DNA of 64,000 bases from Rossellomorea aquimaris (GTDB lineage Bacteria > Bacillota > Bacilli > Bacillales > Bacillaceae_B), in contig NZ_JXZC01000005.1 of assembly GCF_000935355.1 (NCBI RefSeq), forward strand, positions 1 through 64,000. The letters are read 5' to 3'. Of this stretch, positions 16,372-26,764 are shown one piece after another; positions within the stretch are counted from its first letter, which is position 1, and every line of letters starts with the position of its first letter. A model generated the notes under the pieces. It was not told the DNA's origin, ran no database searches, and saw only the letters and a list, made by a program, of their open reading frames with translations. The position numbers were made by a program, and so were the translations under genes.

Positions 16372-17643
16372 TTACTCCATGTTCTCGATTAAAGCAGAAC
16401 CGAACTCAGAACATTTCACTTCTGTTGCTCCATCCATCAGACGGGCAAAGTCGTACGTTACCACTTTAGAAGCGATTGTTTTTTCCATTGATTTTGTGAT
16501 CAGGTTAGCAGCTTCTGTCCAACCAAGGTGTTCAAGCATTAGCACGCCTGAAAGGATAACAGAAGATGGATTTACTTTATCCATACCTGCATATTTAGGA
16601 GCCGTTCCATGAGTCGCCTCAAAGATTGCATGTCCTGTTTCGTAGTTGATGTTTGCTCCAGGAGCAATACCGATTCCACCAACTTGAGCAGCAAGAGCAT
16701 CAGAGATGTAATCTCCGTTTAAGTTCATTGTTGCCACTACATCAAACTCAGCTGGACGAGTAAGGATTTGTTGTAGGAAGATATCCGCGATTGAATCCTT
16801 CACGATGATCTTACCTGCTGCTTCAGCTTCAGATTGAGCTTTGTTAGCCGCTTCCAGGCCGTCAGCTTCCTTGATCTTGTCATATTGAGCCCAAGTGAAT
16901 ACTTTATCGCCGAACTCTTTCTCAGCAAGCTCGTAACCCCAGTTTTTGAAAGCTCCTTCAGTGAACTTCATGATGTTCCCTTTGTGAACCAGCGTTACTG
17001 ATTTACGGCCTTCTGTGATCGCGTAATTGATCGCTGCACGAACAAGACGGCTTGTACCTTCTTCAGATACAGGCTTGATGCCGATACCGGAAGTTTCAGG
17101 GAAACGGATTTTATTAACACCCATTTCATCTTGAAGGAAGCTGATTAATTTCTTGACTTCATCAGAACCTTTAGCGTATTCGATACCTGCATAGATATCT
17201 TCAGTGTTTTCACGGAAGATGACCATGTCAGTGTCTTCAGGACGCTTAACCGGTGATGGAACACCTTCGAAGTAGCGTACCGGACGCAGGCAAGTGAACA
17301 GATCTAATTCCTGGCGAAGCGCAACGTTCAATGAACGGATTCCGCCGCCGACAGGAGTCGTAAGAGGACCTTTGATGGCGATGAAATACTCACGGATCGC
17401 TTCAAGTGTATCGTTTGGAAGCCATTCACCCGTTTTGTTGAATGCTTTTTCTCCGGCATATACTTCTTTCCATGAGATTTTGCGTTCGCCTTTATATGCT
17501 TTTTCAACAGAAGCATCTAAAACGCGTTGAGCTGCCGCCCAAATATCAGGACCCGTTCCGTCACCTTCAATGAATGGAACGATTGGATTGTTAGGCACAT
17601 TAAGTTGGCCGTTCTGGTTTGTAATTTTTTCACCTTGTGTCAT
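16372..17643 (-). CDS. icd: Isocitrate dehydrogenase (NADP+)
   Basis: Converts isocitrate to 2-oxoglutarate and CO2 with NADP+. The 423-residue protein carries the IDH/IPMDH signature and S104 in [13 protein letters not shown], the serine that binds substrate and is phosphorylated in the E. coli enzyme. Other substrate and metal residues are visible in [25 protein letters not shown] and the C-terminal GTAPKYAG. The ATG follows GGAGG by eight bases. Middle gene of citZ-icd-mdh, with hairpins in both spacers. Confidence 0.97.
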   Translation of the reverse strand: MTQGEKITNQNGQLNVPNNPIVPFIEGDGTGPDIWAAAQRVLDASVEKAYKGERKISWKEVYAGEKAFNKTGEWLPNDTLEAIREYFIAIKGPLTTPVGGGIRSLNVALRQELDLFTCLRPVRYFEGVPSPVKRPEDTDMVIFRENTEDIYAGIEYAKGSDEVKKLISFLQDEMGVNKIRFPETSGIGIKPVSEEGTSRLVRAAINYAITEGRKSVTLVHKGNIMKFTEGAFKNWGYELAEKEFGDKVFTWAQYDKIKEADGLEAANKAQSEAEAAGKIIVKDSIADIFLQQILTRPAEFDVVATMNLNGDYISDALAAQVGGIGIAPGANINYETGHAIFEATHGTAPKYAGMDKVNPSSVILSGVLMLEHLGWTEAANLITKSMEKTIASKVVTYDFARLMDGATEVKCSEFGSALIENME

Positions 17644-17670
17644 TATGTAACCTCCATTTTTTCATTATCA

Positions 17671-17713
17671 AAGGGGATGACCCATAAGTTACCCATGTTG
17701 AGTCATTCCCCTT
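17671..17713 (-). terminator. Terminator-like hairpin between citZ and icd
   Basis: Stem AAGGGGAATGAC / GTCATCCCCTT (17702-17713, 17671-17681) followed on the minus strand by TTGATAATG. The T run is weak, so it probably reduces rather than stops transcription from citZ into icd; it may also stabilise the citZ message. Confidence 0.5.
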
Positions 17714-17759
17714 CTCTTATTATTACACCAATATTTTTACTATTTGTAAATATTGATGA

Positions 17760-18878
17760 TTAACCTCTTTGTTCAACCGGAACATATTCCTGCTTACCAG
17801 GCCCTACATAATCAGCACGAGGACGGATCAGGCGGTTGTTTGAATATTGTTCCAGAATGTGTGCCAACCAGCCGGATACACGGCTTACAGCAAAGATCGG
17901 AGTGAATAGATCATGATCGATACCCAGGCTGTGGTAGACAGATGCTGAGTAGAAATCAACATTTGGCGGCAAGCCTTTATTTGACGTAAATACGTCTTCT
18001 ACCTTAACGGACATTTCGTAGTATTCACTTTGTCCCGTTAATTCAGTTAATTTTTTGGACATTTCTTTAAGATGCTTCGCACGAGGGTCTCCCTGACGGT
18101 AAACGCGGTGACCGAAGCCCATGATTTTTTCTTTTTTCTCTAATTTGTCCAGAATATATGATTCTGCTTTATCAACCGATCCGATTTCAGTAAGCATCTT
18201 CATTACCTGCTCGTTCGCCCCACCGTGCAGAGGTCCTTTTAAAGCACCGATGGCAGCAGTGACGCCTGAATATACATCAGAAAGAGTAGCGACACAAACA
18301 CGTGCAGTGAATGTGGAAGCGTTTAACTCGTGATCCGCATGAAGAACAAGTGCTTTATTGAAAGCCTCGATCTCAACCGGCTCTGGATCTTTACCTGTCA
18401 GCATATATAGGAAATTAGCAGCGAAACCTAAATCCTTGCGAGGTGCAATAGGCTCTTGTCCATTGCGGATCCGTGAAAAGCTCGTTACGATCGTAGGGAT
18501 CTTGGCTTGAAGACGAACAGCTTTTAAATAGTTTTCCTTCTCGTCCATTACATCTGCTTTCTCATCATATAATCCAAGTAAAGATACAGCAGAACGTAAA
18601 GCAGCCATAGGATGGACTTCCTTGATGTTATACATCTTGAAGTGCTCGATGACCTCTTTAGGCAATTCAGCGTTATCTGCTAACAGCTCTGTAAATTCCT
18701 GAAGCTCTGATGAAGTAGGCAGTTTCAGATGCCATAATAAGTAGATAACCTCTTCAAAGCTGGCATTGTTTGCTAAATCATCGATGTTGTAGCCAACATA
18801 TGTAAGAGTATCGTCAATGATCGAACTGATGGACGATGTCGTTGCTACAACTCCTTCTAATCCGCGAGTTGCTGTCAT
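17760..18878 (-). CDS. citZ: Citrate synthase
   Basis: Condenses acetyl-CoA and oxaloacetate to citrate. The 372-residue protein is the short bacterial type; catalytic regions LKGPLHGGANEQV and GFGHRVYRQGDPRAKHL contain the active histidines, and NVDFYSASVYHSLGI the aspartate. The ATG at 18878 has AGGAGAGG upstream; the frame extends to 18983 without a ribosome site. First gene of the citZ-icd-mdh operon. A sigma-A promoter with two cre-like sites lies at 19069-19131, indicating CcpA carbon catabolite control as known for B. subtilis citZ. Confidence 0.96.
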   Translation of the reverse strand: MTATRGLEGVVATTSSISSIIDDTLTYVGYNIDDLANNASFEEVIYLLWHLKLPTSSELQEFTELLADNAELPKEVIEHFKMYNIKEVHPMAALRSAVSLLGLYDEKADVMDEKENYLKAVRLQAKIPTIVTSFSRIRNGQEPIAPRKDLGFAANFLYMLTGKDPEPVEIEAFNKALVLHADHELNASTFTARVCVATLSDVYSGVTAAIGALKGPLHGGANEQVMKMLTEIGSVDKAESYILDKLEKKEKIMGFGHRVYRQGDPRAKHLKEMSKKLTELTGQSEYYEMSVKVEDVFTSNKGLPPNVDFYSASVYHSLGIDHDLFTPIFAVSRVSGWLAHILEQYSNNRLIRPRADYVGPGKQEYVPVEQRG

Positions 18879-19068
18879 AATAACCTCTCCTTTTGTTAAG
18901 TATTTCTCTTTACCCATTTTCATATGAGCATAAAACCCTACAAGACTATCAATTAAGTCAGTAGGCTTGTTTAAAAAGAACATAAATAAAATGTTGAGCG
19001 TTTGCTCAATTCCTATACAAAAAATGATTCCCGGCTCTACGGTAGTGAAAAACTACTTCATCGAGCTT

Positions 19069-19083
19069 GGGATGCGCTTACAT
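19069..19083 (-). promoter_or_regulatory. cre site at the citZ transcription start
   Basis: ATGTAAGCGCATCCC on the minus strand fits the cre consensus WTGNAANCGNWNNCW at every position but the last. It overlaps the predicted transcription start, a position where CcpA binding represses. Confidence 0.6.
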
Positions 19084-19088
19084 TTCCT

Positions 19089-19117
19089 ATTATAAACAAT
19101 TATCTGACTTTTGTGAA
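19089..19117 (-). promoter_or_regulatory. Sigma-A promoter of citZ
   Basis: -35 TTCACA (19117-19112), 17-base spacer, -10 TATAAT (19094-19089) on the minus strand. The 5' leader is about 200 nt and contains a small hairpin, GTAGT / ACTAC, at 19042-19056. Confidence 0.75.
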
Positions 19118-19131
19118 TGAAAACGCACTAA
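19117..19131. promoter_or_regulatory. Upstream cre-like site of citZ
   Basis: ATGAAAACGCACTAA matches the cre consensus with one mismatch and abuts the -35 box. Confidence 0.4.
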
Positions 19132-19143
19132 TTTCTATAAAAA

Positions 19144-19163
19144 TTATTTTTCTAGAAAAATAA
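19144..19163. promoter_or_regulatory. Perfect 20-bp palindrome upstream of citZ promoter
   Basis: TTATTTTTCTAGAAAAATAA is a perfect palindrome whose near edge is 26 bases upstream of the citZ -35. It has the position of an operator and no terminator function (no gene reads into it). Confidence 0.45.
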
Positions 19164-19316
19164 ACCATGCAAGATTATTGTCATAAAGTGAGAGAGTACA
19201 AGCATTTACAGACTTTGTTGGACTTGCTTTAGAGAAATAATTAGATGGGGAAAATGTATAATCAGATTCAGAAATTCCGTGTTAGGAAGCTATTTCGATT
19301 CCCTGCCTCCATTGAA

Positions 19317-19342
19317 GCCGGGTTAGGTGCGCTTCACCCGGC
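19317..19342 (-). terminator. Hairpin after ytwI
   Basis: GCCGGGT / ACCCGGC (19317-19323, 19336-19342) just beyond the ytwI stop. The T run is missing, so termination is uncertain. Confidence 0.4.
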
Positions 19343-19347
19343 ACGAA

Positions 19348-19803
19348 TTAAAAGAACTCATATAATTTCATCGCAAGGTATGCAATTCCTGCACCGATCA
19401 GCGGTCCGACAGCTACTCCTTCAAAAAACGCCACCGCAAGGACAGTTCCGAGAACTAGAGCTGTCGTAATATGGGGATCATCTTCCAACAGTGTCAATCC
19501 ACTCTTCGCAATTAAGGCGACCGCCATTCCTGAAGCAAGGGCAATCCACGCATAGGGTGACTTCAATGAATCATATAGATCTTTAAAGCCGATTTCACCT
19601 GTAGCGATTGGTGCCAATACAGCAATGGTGATGATTGTGACCCCCCAGTTAATACCCTTGGACTGAATGGTGGCAAACACCTTTTCATCGAGGCCCGCCA
19701 ACTTAAGAATAATTAAAAATGCTACGGCTATAATAATGGATTGGTTCTTGGCAATGAAGCCTATCCCCAATAAGAGCAGCAAAAACATAAATGGCTGGGA
19801 CAT
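19348..19803 (-). CDS. ytwI: DUF441 membrane protein (YtwI)
   Basis: A 151-residue integral membrane protein of the DUF441/UPF0756 family, function unknown. Four hydrophobic stretches are visible (about 3-30, 48-65, 80-98 and 112-150), the last rich in glycine and alanine (GVAVGPLIGAGIAYLAMKL). The start at 19803 is preceded by GGAAGGAAG; an extension to 19839 is less likely. It is transcribed divergently from ytvI and lies upstream of citZ with its own terminator-like hairpin. The ytwI/ytvI/citZ order is conserved in Bacillus. Confidence 0.85.
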   Translation of the reverse strand: MSQPFMFLLLLLGIGFIAKNQSIIIAVAFLIILKLAGLDEKVFATIQSKGINWGVTIITIAVLAPIATGEIGFKDLYDSLKSPYAWIALASGMAVALIAKSGLTLLEDDPHITTALVLGTVLAVAFFEGVAVGPLIGAGIAYLAMKLYEFF

Positions 19804-19953
19804 GTGAATACTCTTCCTTCCTATCCTAAATCCAATCATTATCCTACCATATCAACTTTCTATATAAAAATGAGAAACCTCTTTAAATTAAACTTCCTTT
19901 CATTTCCTGTCTCATTTAAAATAGAAGTAGAAAGTCGGGTAGGAGGGAAGCCT

Positions 19954-21060
19954 TTGAATGTAGAATATGTTTATCGAACGATACGGTTCTTGATCGTTGT
20001 AGCTATCGTTATACTCTCATTGATTTCATTCTATTACATATGGAAACTTGCTTATCCGTTTATCATTGCCATTGCCATCGCACTACTTATCAATCCTCTG
20101 GTGAATTGGCTTGAAAGATGGCTGCCGAGGATATGGGCTGTTGCTTTATCTCTCATATTGATTGTTGCCATCTTTGTTGGTCTTATCACCCTGCTTATTG
20201 CGGAGATCGTTTCCGGTGCGAACTATTTAGCTGAGGTGCTTCCTAAGCATGTGGAAACCTTGGTCAAATATGCCGAGGATATCATAGTAGGTCAAGTCAT
20301 TCCACTATACAACCAGCTCTCAGGTTTATTCAAGAATCTTGAAGCCGGGCAACAGGACACCATATTAGAAAATGTTCAGAATGCCGGAACAAAAATCGCT
20401 ACATCAGCAGGGGACTTCCTGCAAAACTTTTTCACCAAATTGCCTCAGTTGATTTCATGGATCCCAAATGCGGCATCCGTCCTGATTTTTGCAGCTTTAG
20501 CGACATTCTTTATCAGTAAGGACTGGTATACATTATCGGCTAAAGCAGAGAAAGTCATTCCCGGTAAAGCCATGAGCAGCGGCAGAAAAGTATTTATTGA
20601 TCTGAAAAAGGCGCTATTCGGATTTATCAGGGCTCAGTTCACCCTCATATCGATCACGGCGATCATCGTGTTAATCGGTTTGATCATCCTGAGAGTGGAT
20701 TACGCCATCACCATTGCACTCGTCACAGGTCTCGTTGATATCTTGCCCTACCTCGGCACAGGAGCGGTTTTCGTTCCCTGGATCATCTATGAATTCATAA
20801 CAGGAAACGTCGGATTAGGCATCGGTTTATCCGTGCTCTATCTGGTTGTCGTGGTACAGCGTCAAATCATGGAGCCGAAAGTACTGTCATCAAGCATAGG
20901 ACTCGATCCACTCGCCACCCTGATTGCTCTCTTTGTCGGCTTTAAGCTCATCGGGTTTCTTGGATTGATCGTTGGTCCCGTGGTGCTGGTCATTCTATCC
21001 ACTCTAAAGAGAGCCGGTGTTTTTGAAGATACGTGGAAGTTTATAATGGGGGTAAAATAG
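19954..21060 (+). CDS. ytvI: AI-2E family transporter-like protein (YtvI)
   Basis: A 368-residue polytopic membrane protein of the AI-2E/PerM family (sporulation protein YtvI subgroup in Bacillus). Hydrophobic segments cluster at about 8-30, 32-48, 60-85, 155-175, 210-240, 245-270 and 310-345, with the family's soluble loop in between. Translation most likely starts at the TTG at 19954, six bases after AGGAGGG; the open frame goes back to 19804 but overlaps the divergent ytwI start. Members export peptides, metabolites or ions in other systems; the substrate is unknown. Followed by a strong terminator. Confidence 0.8.
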   Translation: MNVEYVYRTIRFLIVVAIVILSLISFYYIWKLAYPFIIAIAIALLINPLVNWLERWLPRIWAVALSLILIVAIFVGLITLLIAEIVSGANYLAEVLPKHVETLVKYAEDIIVGQVIPLYNQLSGLFKNLEAGQQDTILENVQNAGTKIATSAGDFLQNFFTKLPQLISWIPNAASVLIFAALATFFISKDWYTLSAKAEKVIPGKAMSSGRKVFIDLKKALFGFIRAQFTLISITAIIVLIGLIILRVDYAITIALVTGLVDILPYLGTGAVFVPWIIYEFITGNVGLGIGLSVLYLVVVVQRQIMEPKVLSSSIGLDPLATLIALFVGFKLIGFLGLIVGPVVLVILSTLKRAGVFEDTWKFIMGVK

Positions 21061-21061
21061 G

Positions 21062-21096
21062 AAAAAGCACTGCAAATCGCAGTGCTTTTTCCTATT
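21062..21096 (+). terminator. Terminator of ytvI
   Basis: A 12-bp perfect stem AAAAAGCACTGC / GCAGTGCTTTTT directly after the ytvI stop, followed by a T-rich tail. Confidence 0.9.
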
Positions 21097-21155
21097 TTTG
21101 ATTTCAATTGGACAGAGCTTTATTCCGCAATCGCTACATAATAATATATGTGAAA

Positions 21156-21731
21156 CTACTCATCACTCAACATATTAAGATAATCTTCTTGAAGAAGCCC
21201 ATAGACAGCACAATCCTTATAATGATTCTTGGCATTGCGAATCATATGTTTAATAGTTCCTTCTTGTTCCATTCCAACTTTGCGCATAATCTTTCCAGAG
21301 GCTGGGTTGTCAGTATTATGTGCTGCTGAAATTTTGTGGATTTTCATATGTCTAAATCCAAATTCAATGACCGTTTTCAATGCTTCAGTTCCATACCCTT
21401 TGTTCCACCATTGATAACCAATTGAATAACCTACCTCACAATTCTCAGTTGTTTTATCAAAATTGAAAAGATCAATTGCTCCAATCAATTTACCACTTTC
21501 TTTCAGTTCAATACCCCAATAACAGAATTCTAGAGATTCATATTTACTTACGATCTCGGTTACCCTCTCAATTGTTTCCGAGACAGACTTGTGTGCCCCT
21601 TTTATAAGATTATCCATTACTCGATCATCTGAAAGCCAATGGTCAAAAACACTTTGAGCATCTGTAAGTTCAATTCTTCTTAAAACTAATCGATCCGTTT
21701 CTAATGTTGGTGTACCTAAAAAAGTTATCAC
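21156..21731 (-). CDS. GNAT acetyltransferase (RimJ/RimL type)
   Basis: A 191-residue acetyltransferase of the Acetyltransf_3 group, which acetylates protein N-termini or small molecules. The N-terminus (LETDRLVLRRIELTDA) is typical, the acetyl-CoA motif is YQWWNKGYGTEALKTVIEFGF (about 128-148) and motif B is NTDNPASGKIMRKVGMEQEG. It starts at a GTG with AAGGTGA upstream. Single gene between ytvI and fxsA; substrate unknown. Confidence 0.85.
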   Translation of the reverse strand: MITFLGTPTLETDRLVLRRIELTDAQSVFDHWLSDDRVMDNLIKGAHKSVSETIERVTEIVSKYESLEFCYWGIELKESGKLIGAIDLFNFDKTTENCEVGYSIGYQWWNKGYGTEALKTVIEFGFRHMKIHKISAAHNTDNPASGKIMRKVGMEQEGTIKHMIRNAKNHYKDCAVYGLLQEDYLNMLSDE

Positions 21732-22069
21732 TTTCTCACCTTACCTATTCATATCTATATTCTAAATCATTTCTACAACATACTTAGAAATTCCTTCTTC
21801 ATTATAGCCGTCGACTAATCCTTTTTGGCCAAAATTGGTAAGTCTTTTAACAAGTAAATCAGCATACCAAAGCGCAACCAGATAATAGTTATTGTCGTCT
21901 TTCTAAAACATATGCGAATCGGGGTGCTAATTTGAACGTGAAAACCCAATAAACCAACAAAAATAAGCAAGCTGATTCATATGCGAATCAGCCTGCTTAT
22001 TTGCATTACTTTATTCTGTTTTGTACTTCAGAAGAAAACCCGTTACTCCCGGTGAGCAGTGCTTTTTTA
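21732..22069. other. Intergenic region between acetyltransferase and fxsA
   Basis: Contains the fxsA terminator and a 12-base word, CATATGCGAATC, present twice (around 21909 and 21977). No open frame with a ribosome site is visible. Confidence 0.4.
21956..22000 (-). terminator. Terminator after fxsA
   Basis: A 17-base arm (21962-21978) pairs with 21984-22000 (AATAAGCA ... TGCTTATT, one mismatch) followed by TTTTTG on the minus strand. It lies about 70 bases after the fxsA stop. Confidence 0.75.
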
Positions 22070-22456
22070 TTATCTGTAAATAATCACATTTCCATTATTG
22101 ATCCAACGTTTGAATAGCTTATAAATAAACGGTTTAAACATTTTACGTGTGGGTGGAAGCAAAAGCAGGAACCCGATCGCATCAGTAATAAAACCAGGCG
22201 TCAGCAGAACGACCCCTCCAACCAGGATGCATAAACCATCTATGATCGCGTCACCAGGCAACTGACCGTACTGCATATCCTGCTGCGCTTTCCGAAGCGT
22301 TTCCATTCCTTGCTTCTTCGCTAAATAAGCTCCCAGAATCCCTGTCGTAATGATCAGTAAAACAGTCGGGATCAAGCCAAACGCTTGTCCGGAAAGAACC
22401 AGCAACCCAATTTCCAATGCGGGCACAATAATTAACAATAACAATATATATCTCAT
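22070..22456 (-). CDS. fxsA: FxsA family membrane protein
   Basis: A 128-residue small membrane protein of the FxsA family, named for suppression of F-exclusion of phage T7 in E. coli. It has two to three hydrophobic segments (about 3-48 as a helical hairpin, and 72-98) with the family core GAYLAKKQGMETLRKAQQDMQYGQLPGDAIIDG (shown in short: GAYLAKKQG ... LPGDAIIDG) and LTPGFITDAIGFLLLLPPTR. The ATG at 22456 has GGAGG eight bases upstream. The gene downstream of pyk is conserved in Bacillus. Molecular role unknown. Confidence 0.85.
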   Translation of the reverse strand: MRYILLLLIIVPALEIGLLVLSGQAFGLIPTVLLIITTGILGAYLAKKQGMETLRKAQQDMQYGQLPGDAIIDGLCILVGGVVLLTPGFITDAIGFLLLLPPTRKMFKPFIYKLFKRWINNGNVIIYR

Positions 22457-22645
22457 GAGGGATTCCTCCATACATTTAATACTTATTGCTTTCTATTATA
22501 ACATATTAAGTATTTCTTGGTATTATGTGAAGGTTGTCTTAGAGGAAGAGTAAGTTTAAGCTATTGGCTCGGCAACAGATTATAGTTTGGGGGTTGTTGC
22601 GGCATTTTTGGTCTTTGTTGGGGAACTTTCGCCAGGATAGCCTAT

Positions 22646-22682
22646 TTAAAAAAAGCCGGAGTCCACATAAGACTCCGGCTTT
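22646..22682 (-). terminator. Terminator of pyk
   Basis: Perfect 12-bp stem AAAGCCGGAGTC / GACTCCGGCTTT with a TTTT run on the minus strand, about 10 bases after the pyk stop. Confidence 0.9.
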
Positions 22683-22692
22683 CATTCATTTC

Positions 22693-24453
22693 TTATAGTA
22701 CGCTGGCGTGTCCGTTATAGATGACCCCGCGGGTAGCATCTACTGTGATTTCCTGGCCATTTGTGAATATAGAAGTGGCATTGTCTACACCAACAACGAC
22801 AGGGATTCCTAAATTAATCCCTACTACTGCTGCATGACTTGTTAAACCGCCCTCTTCTACGATAAGAGCCGAGCATTTTTCCAGGGCTGGCATCATTTCT
22901 TTATCTGTTCCGATTGTAACAAGCACATTCCCCGGTTGAGTGTTCTTAACAGCTTCTGCTGCAGAAGTAGCTACAACCGCTTTACCGTAAGCAGATTTAC
23001 GGCCGATTCCTTGGCCTTTTGCCACGATATCGCCTACCACATGGATTTTCATCAGATTTGTTGTTCCTGATTCACCGATCGGAACACCTGCTGTGATGAT
23101 AATACGATCTCCATGCTTCGTCATACCTGAATTGACGCTTTCTTCTACTGCCATATCAAGCATTTCGTCCGTAGTCGTCACTTTACGTCCGACTGTTGGG
23201 TAAACACCCCAGACAAGTGCCAATCGGCGTGATACGGAATCTGTCCCCGTTACTGCCACGATTGGAGCTTTAGGACGGTACTTAGAAATCATGCGTGCTG
23301 TATGTCCGCTTTCTGTTGGAGCCACGATAGCATTTACATCAAGGTTAAGGGCCGTGTGAGCTACAGATTGACCGATGGCATCCGTCATATTATGCTCACT
23401 GTCTTTGCTGCGTGCCGATAGGATCTCATTGAAATCCAGTGCCGTTTCTGCTCTTGAAGCAATGTTATGCATCGTTTGAACAGCTTCTACAGGATAGGTA
23501 CCTGCAGCTGTTTCACCTGAAAGCATGATTGCATCTGTACCATCGAAGATTGCATTGGCAACGTCACTTGCTTCCGCTCTTGTAGGTCTTGGGTTGCGCT
23601 GCATGGAATCAAGCATTTGAGTTGCCGTGATGACAGGCTTACCAAGTGAGTTACATTTCTTGATCAACATCTTCTGAACCAATGGTACTTCTTCAGCAGG
23701 GATTTCCACACCAAGATCTCCACGGGCCACCATCAAACCGTCTGAGACTTCAAGGATTTCATTGATATTATCTACACCCTCTTGATTCTCGATCTTAGGG
23801 ATGATTTGAATATGAGAAGCGTTGTGTTCTTCCAATAATTGACGGATTTCCAATACGTCAGAAGCACGACGGACAAATGATGCCGCAATGAAGTCAACGC
23901 CTTGACCGATACCGAATACGATATCACTTGCGTCTTTTTCGGTAATCCCCGGTAAGTTCACCGATACACCGGGTACGTTTACACCTTTTTTGTTCTTAAG
24001 TGTCCCACTGTTGGCAACATATGTGTGAATTTCGCCGTTGGCTTTATCGATTTCCGTTACTTCCAAACCGATCAAACCGTCGTCAAGAAGGATTTTAGAA
24101 CCAACATGCACATCATCGATCAATCCTTCGTATGTAACGGAGAATTTCTCAGTTGTTCCCAGTACTTCTTTCATGGAAACGATAACGTTTGAACCTTGCA
24201 TTAATTCGATGGCACCGTCTTCCATATTATTTGTGCGGATTTCCGGGCCTTTTGTGTCCAGAAGGATTCCGACTGTCTTACCTGCTTTTTCAGCAGCTGC
24301 TCTGATGTTTTTAATACGCTGTCCATGCTCATCGTGGTCACCGTGTGAAAAGTTTAAGCGGGAAACGTTCATTCCGGCTTCGATTAGTTGAGATAACTTT
24401 TCTACACTCTCACTTGCAGGACCAATGGTACATACTATTTTCGTTTTTCTCAT
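22693..24453 (-). CDS. pyk: Pyruvate kinase
   Basis: Transfers phosphate from phosphoenolpyruvate to ADP, the last glycolytic step. At 586 residues it is the long Bacillus type. The N-terminal barrel starts [12 protein letters not shown] and includes [11 protein letters not shown], the catalytic lysine region [10 protein letters not shown] and the metal-site segment [12 protein letters not shown]. After the allosteric C domain comes an extra C-terminal domain (about 475-586) related to PEP-utilising enzyme mobile domains, with [27 protein letters not shown] precedes the ATG. It is co-transcribed with pfkA, 30 bases upstream. Confidence 0.97.
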   Translation of the reverse strand: MRKTKIVCTIGPASESVEKLSQLIEAGMNVSRLNFSHGDHDEHGQRIKNIRAAAEKAGKTVGILLDTKGPEIRTNNMEDGAIELMQGSNVIVSMKEVLGTTEKFSVTYEGLIDDVHVGSKILLDDGLIGLEVTEIDKANGEIHTYVANSGTLKNKKGVNVPGVSVNLPGITEKDASDIVFGIGQGVDFIAASFVRRASDVLEIRQLLEEHNASHIQIIPKIENQEGVDNINEILEVSDGLMVARGDLGVEIPAEEVPLVQKMLIKKCNSLGKPVITATQMLDSMQRNPRPTRAEASDVANAIFDGTDAIMLSGETAAGTYPVEAVQTMHNIASRAETALDFNEILSARSKDSEHNMTDAIGQSVAHTALNLDVNAIVAPTESGHTARMISKYRPKAPIVAVTGTDSVSRRLALVWGVYPTVGRKVTTTDEMLDMAVEESVNSGMTKHGDRIIITAGVPIGESGTTNLMKIHVVGDIVAKGQGIGRKSAYGKAVVATSAAEAVKNTQPGNVLVTIGTDKEMMPALEKCSALIVEEGGLTSHAAVVGINLGIPVVVGVDNATSIFTNGQEITVDATRGVIYNGHASVL

Positions 24454-24483
24454 TTTCTTTACCTCCTGAAATCTTACAACAAT

Positions 24484-25554
<1,071 letters not shown>

Positions 25555-25595
25555 TCATTACATTATTATGGACCAATAGACTATGGATTATTTCT

Positions 25596-25624
25596 AAAAT
25601 AACATGAAGATTCAAGGTTCTCAA
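25596..25624 (-). promoter_or_regulatory. Sigma-A promoter of pfkA-pyk
   Basis: -35 TTGAGA (25624-25619), 17-base spacer, -10 TATTTT (25601-25596) preceded by TG. The leader of about 145 nt contains the word TTGTACCAT twice (25539-25531 and 25494-25486). Confidence 0.6.
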
Positions 25625-25667
25625 CAAGTTACGCTATCGAAATGCAAAAGACGAAATAATCTATTAA

Positions 25668-25682
25668 ATGGAAGCGTTTTAA
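25668..25682. promoter_or_regulatory. cre-like site upstream of pfkA
   Basis: ATGGAAGCGTTTTAA matches WTGNAANCGNWNNCW with one mismatch, about 45 bases upstream of the pfkA -35. An upstream position would fit CcpA activation. Confidence 0.4.
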
Positions 25683-25737
25683 TTGTTAAAACCTTCAAAA
25701 TATCGTCACAAATCTTTATATCAAAGGAAAATTAATG

Positions 25738-25774
25738 AAAAAGACTGACAAAAGGTTATTCCTATTTGTCAGTC
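25738..25774 (-). terminator. Terminator of accDA
   Basis: Ten-pair stem GACTGACAAA / TTTGTCAGTC followed by TTTTTC on the minus strand, ten bases after the accA stop. Confidence 0.85.
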
Positions 25775-25783
25775 CATAGTTCA

Positions 25784-26764
25784 TTATGATTTTACCCCAA
25801 TTAAATCATTTAAAACTGAATATTCACCCATCGCTTTAAATTTTTCATAGCGATGCTGGATCAATTCTTCTTTCTTCATTGGGATTAGTTCTTTCAAGGA
25901 TGCCTTTAATACTTCATTGATATATTGTGCTTGCTCTTCGACATCTTTATGAGCACCGCCTTTAACTTCCGTGACGATTTCATCAATGATTCCAAGCTCC
26001 TTCAGATCCGGTGCCGTGATTTTCATGGATTCAGCTGCACGTTTCGCTTGTGTGGAATCCTTCCACAGAATGGCTGCAGCCCCTTCAGGTGAAATCACGG
26101 AATAAGTGGAGTTTTCAAGCATGTGAATATGGTTACCGACTCCCAGTGCCAGGGCACCCCCACTTCCACCTTCCCCGATGACCATACAGATCACGGGAAC
26201 GGTCAAGCCTGCCATTTCCACAAGGTTCCTTGCAATGGCTTCACTTTGGCCTCTTTCCTCTGCCGCTTTACCGGGATAGGCACCCTTAGTGTCAATGAAG
26301 CAAATGATCGGACGATTGAACTTGTCCGCTTGCTTCATCAATCGCAAGGCTTTTCGGTACCCTTCCGGATGGGGCATCCCAAAGTTCCGGCGGATATTTT
26401 CTTTCGTATCTTTCCCTCTTTGGTGGCCGATGATGGTCACAGGGACATCATGAAATTTCCCTACGCCTGAGACAATGGCTTCATCATCCCCATACAGGCG
26501 GTCACCGTGCATTTCGATAAAGTCCGTGAATAAATACTTTATATAATCCAGAGTGGTTGGACGATTAGGATGACGGGCAACTTGCACTCTTTCCCACGGC
26601 TTCATGTTTTCGTAGATATCGTTTTCAAGCTTCGTGAGCCTACTCTCCAGTTTCTCGATTTCCTTGGATAAATCGACGTCCGAATTCTGAGTGAATTCCT
26701 TAAGCTCCGCTATTTTTTTCTTGAGCTCAACTACAGGCTTTTCAAATTCCATCTCATTTACCAT
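25784..26764 (-). CDS. accA: Acetyl-CoA carboxylase carboxyltransferase, alpha subunit
   Basis: With AccD forms the carboxyltransferase that moves CO2 from biotin-BCCP to acetyl-CoA, making malonyl-CoA for fatty acids. The 326-residue protein has the usual N-terminal helical segment ([16 protein letters not shown]) and the crotonase-like core with [45 protein letters not shown] and [14 protein letters not shown]. The ATG at 26764 overlaps the accD stop by seven bases and gives the same length before EFEKP as B. subtilis AccA, so it is preferred to the ATG at 26752. Confidence 0.96.
   Translation of the reverse strand: MVNEMEFEKPVVELKKKIAELKEFTQNSDVDLSKEIEKLESRLTKLENDIYENMKPWERVQVARHPNRPTTLDYIKYLFTDFIEMHGDRLYGDDEAIVSGVGKFHDVPVTIIGHQRGKDTKENIRRNFGMPHPEGYRKALRLMKQADKFNRPIICFIDTKGAYPGKAAEERGQSEAIARNLVEMAGLTVPVICMVIGEGGSGGALALGVGNHIHMLENSTYSVISPEGAAAILWKDSTQAKRAAESMKITAPDLKELGIIDEIVTEVKGGAHKDVEEQAQYINEVLKASLKELIPMKKEELIQHRYEKFKAMGEYSVLNDLIGVKS

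Noticed and set aside
19042..19056. Riboswitch-like structure in the citZ leader
   Set aside because: Only a five-pair hairpin is visible, with no known riboswitch core.
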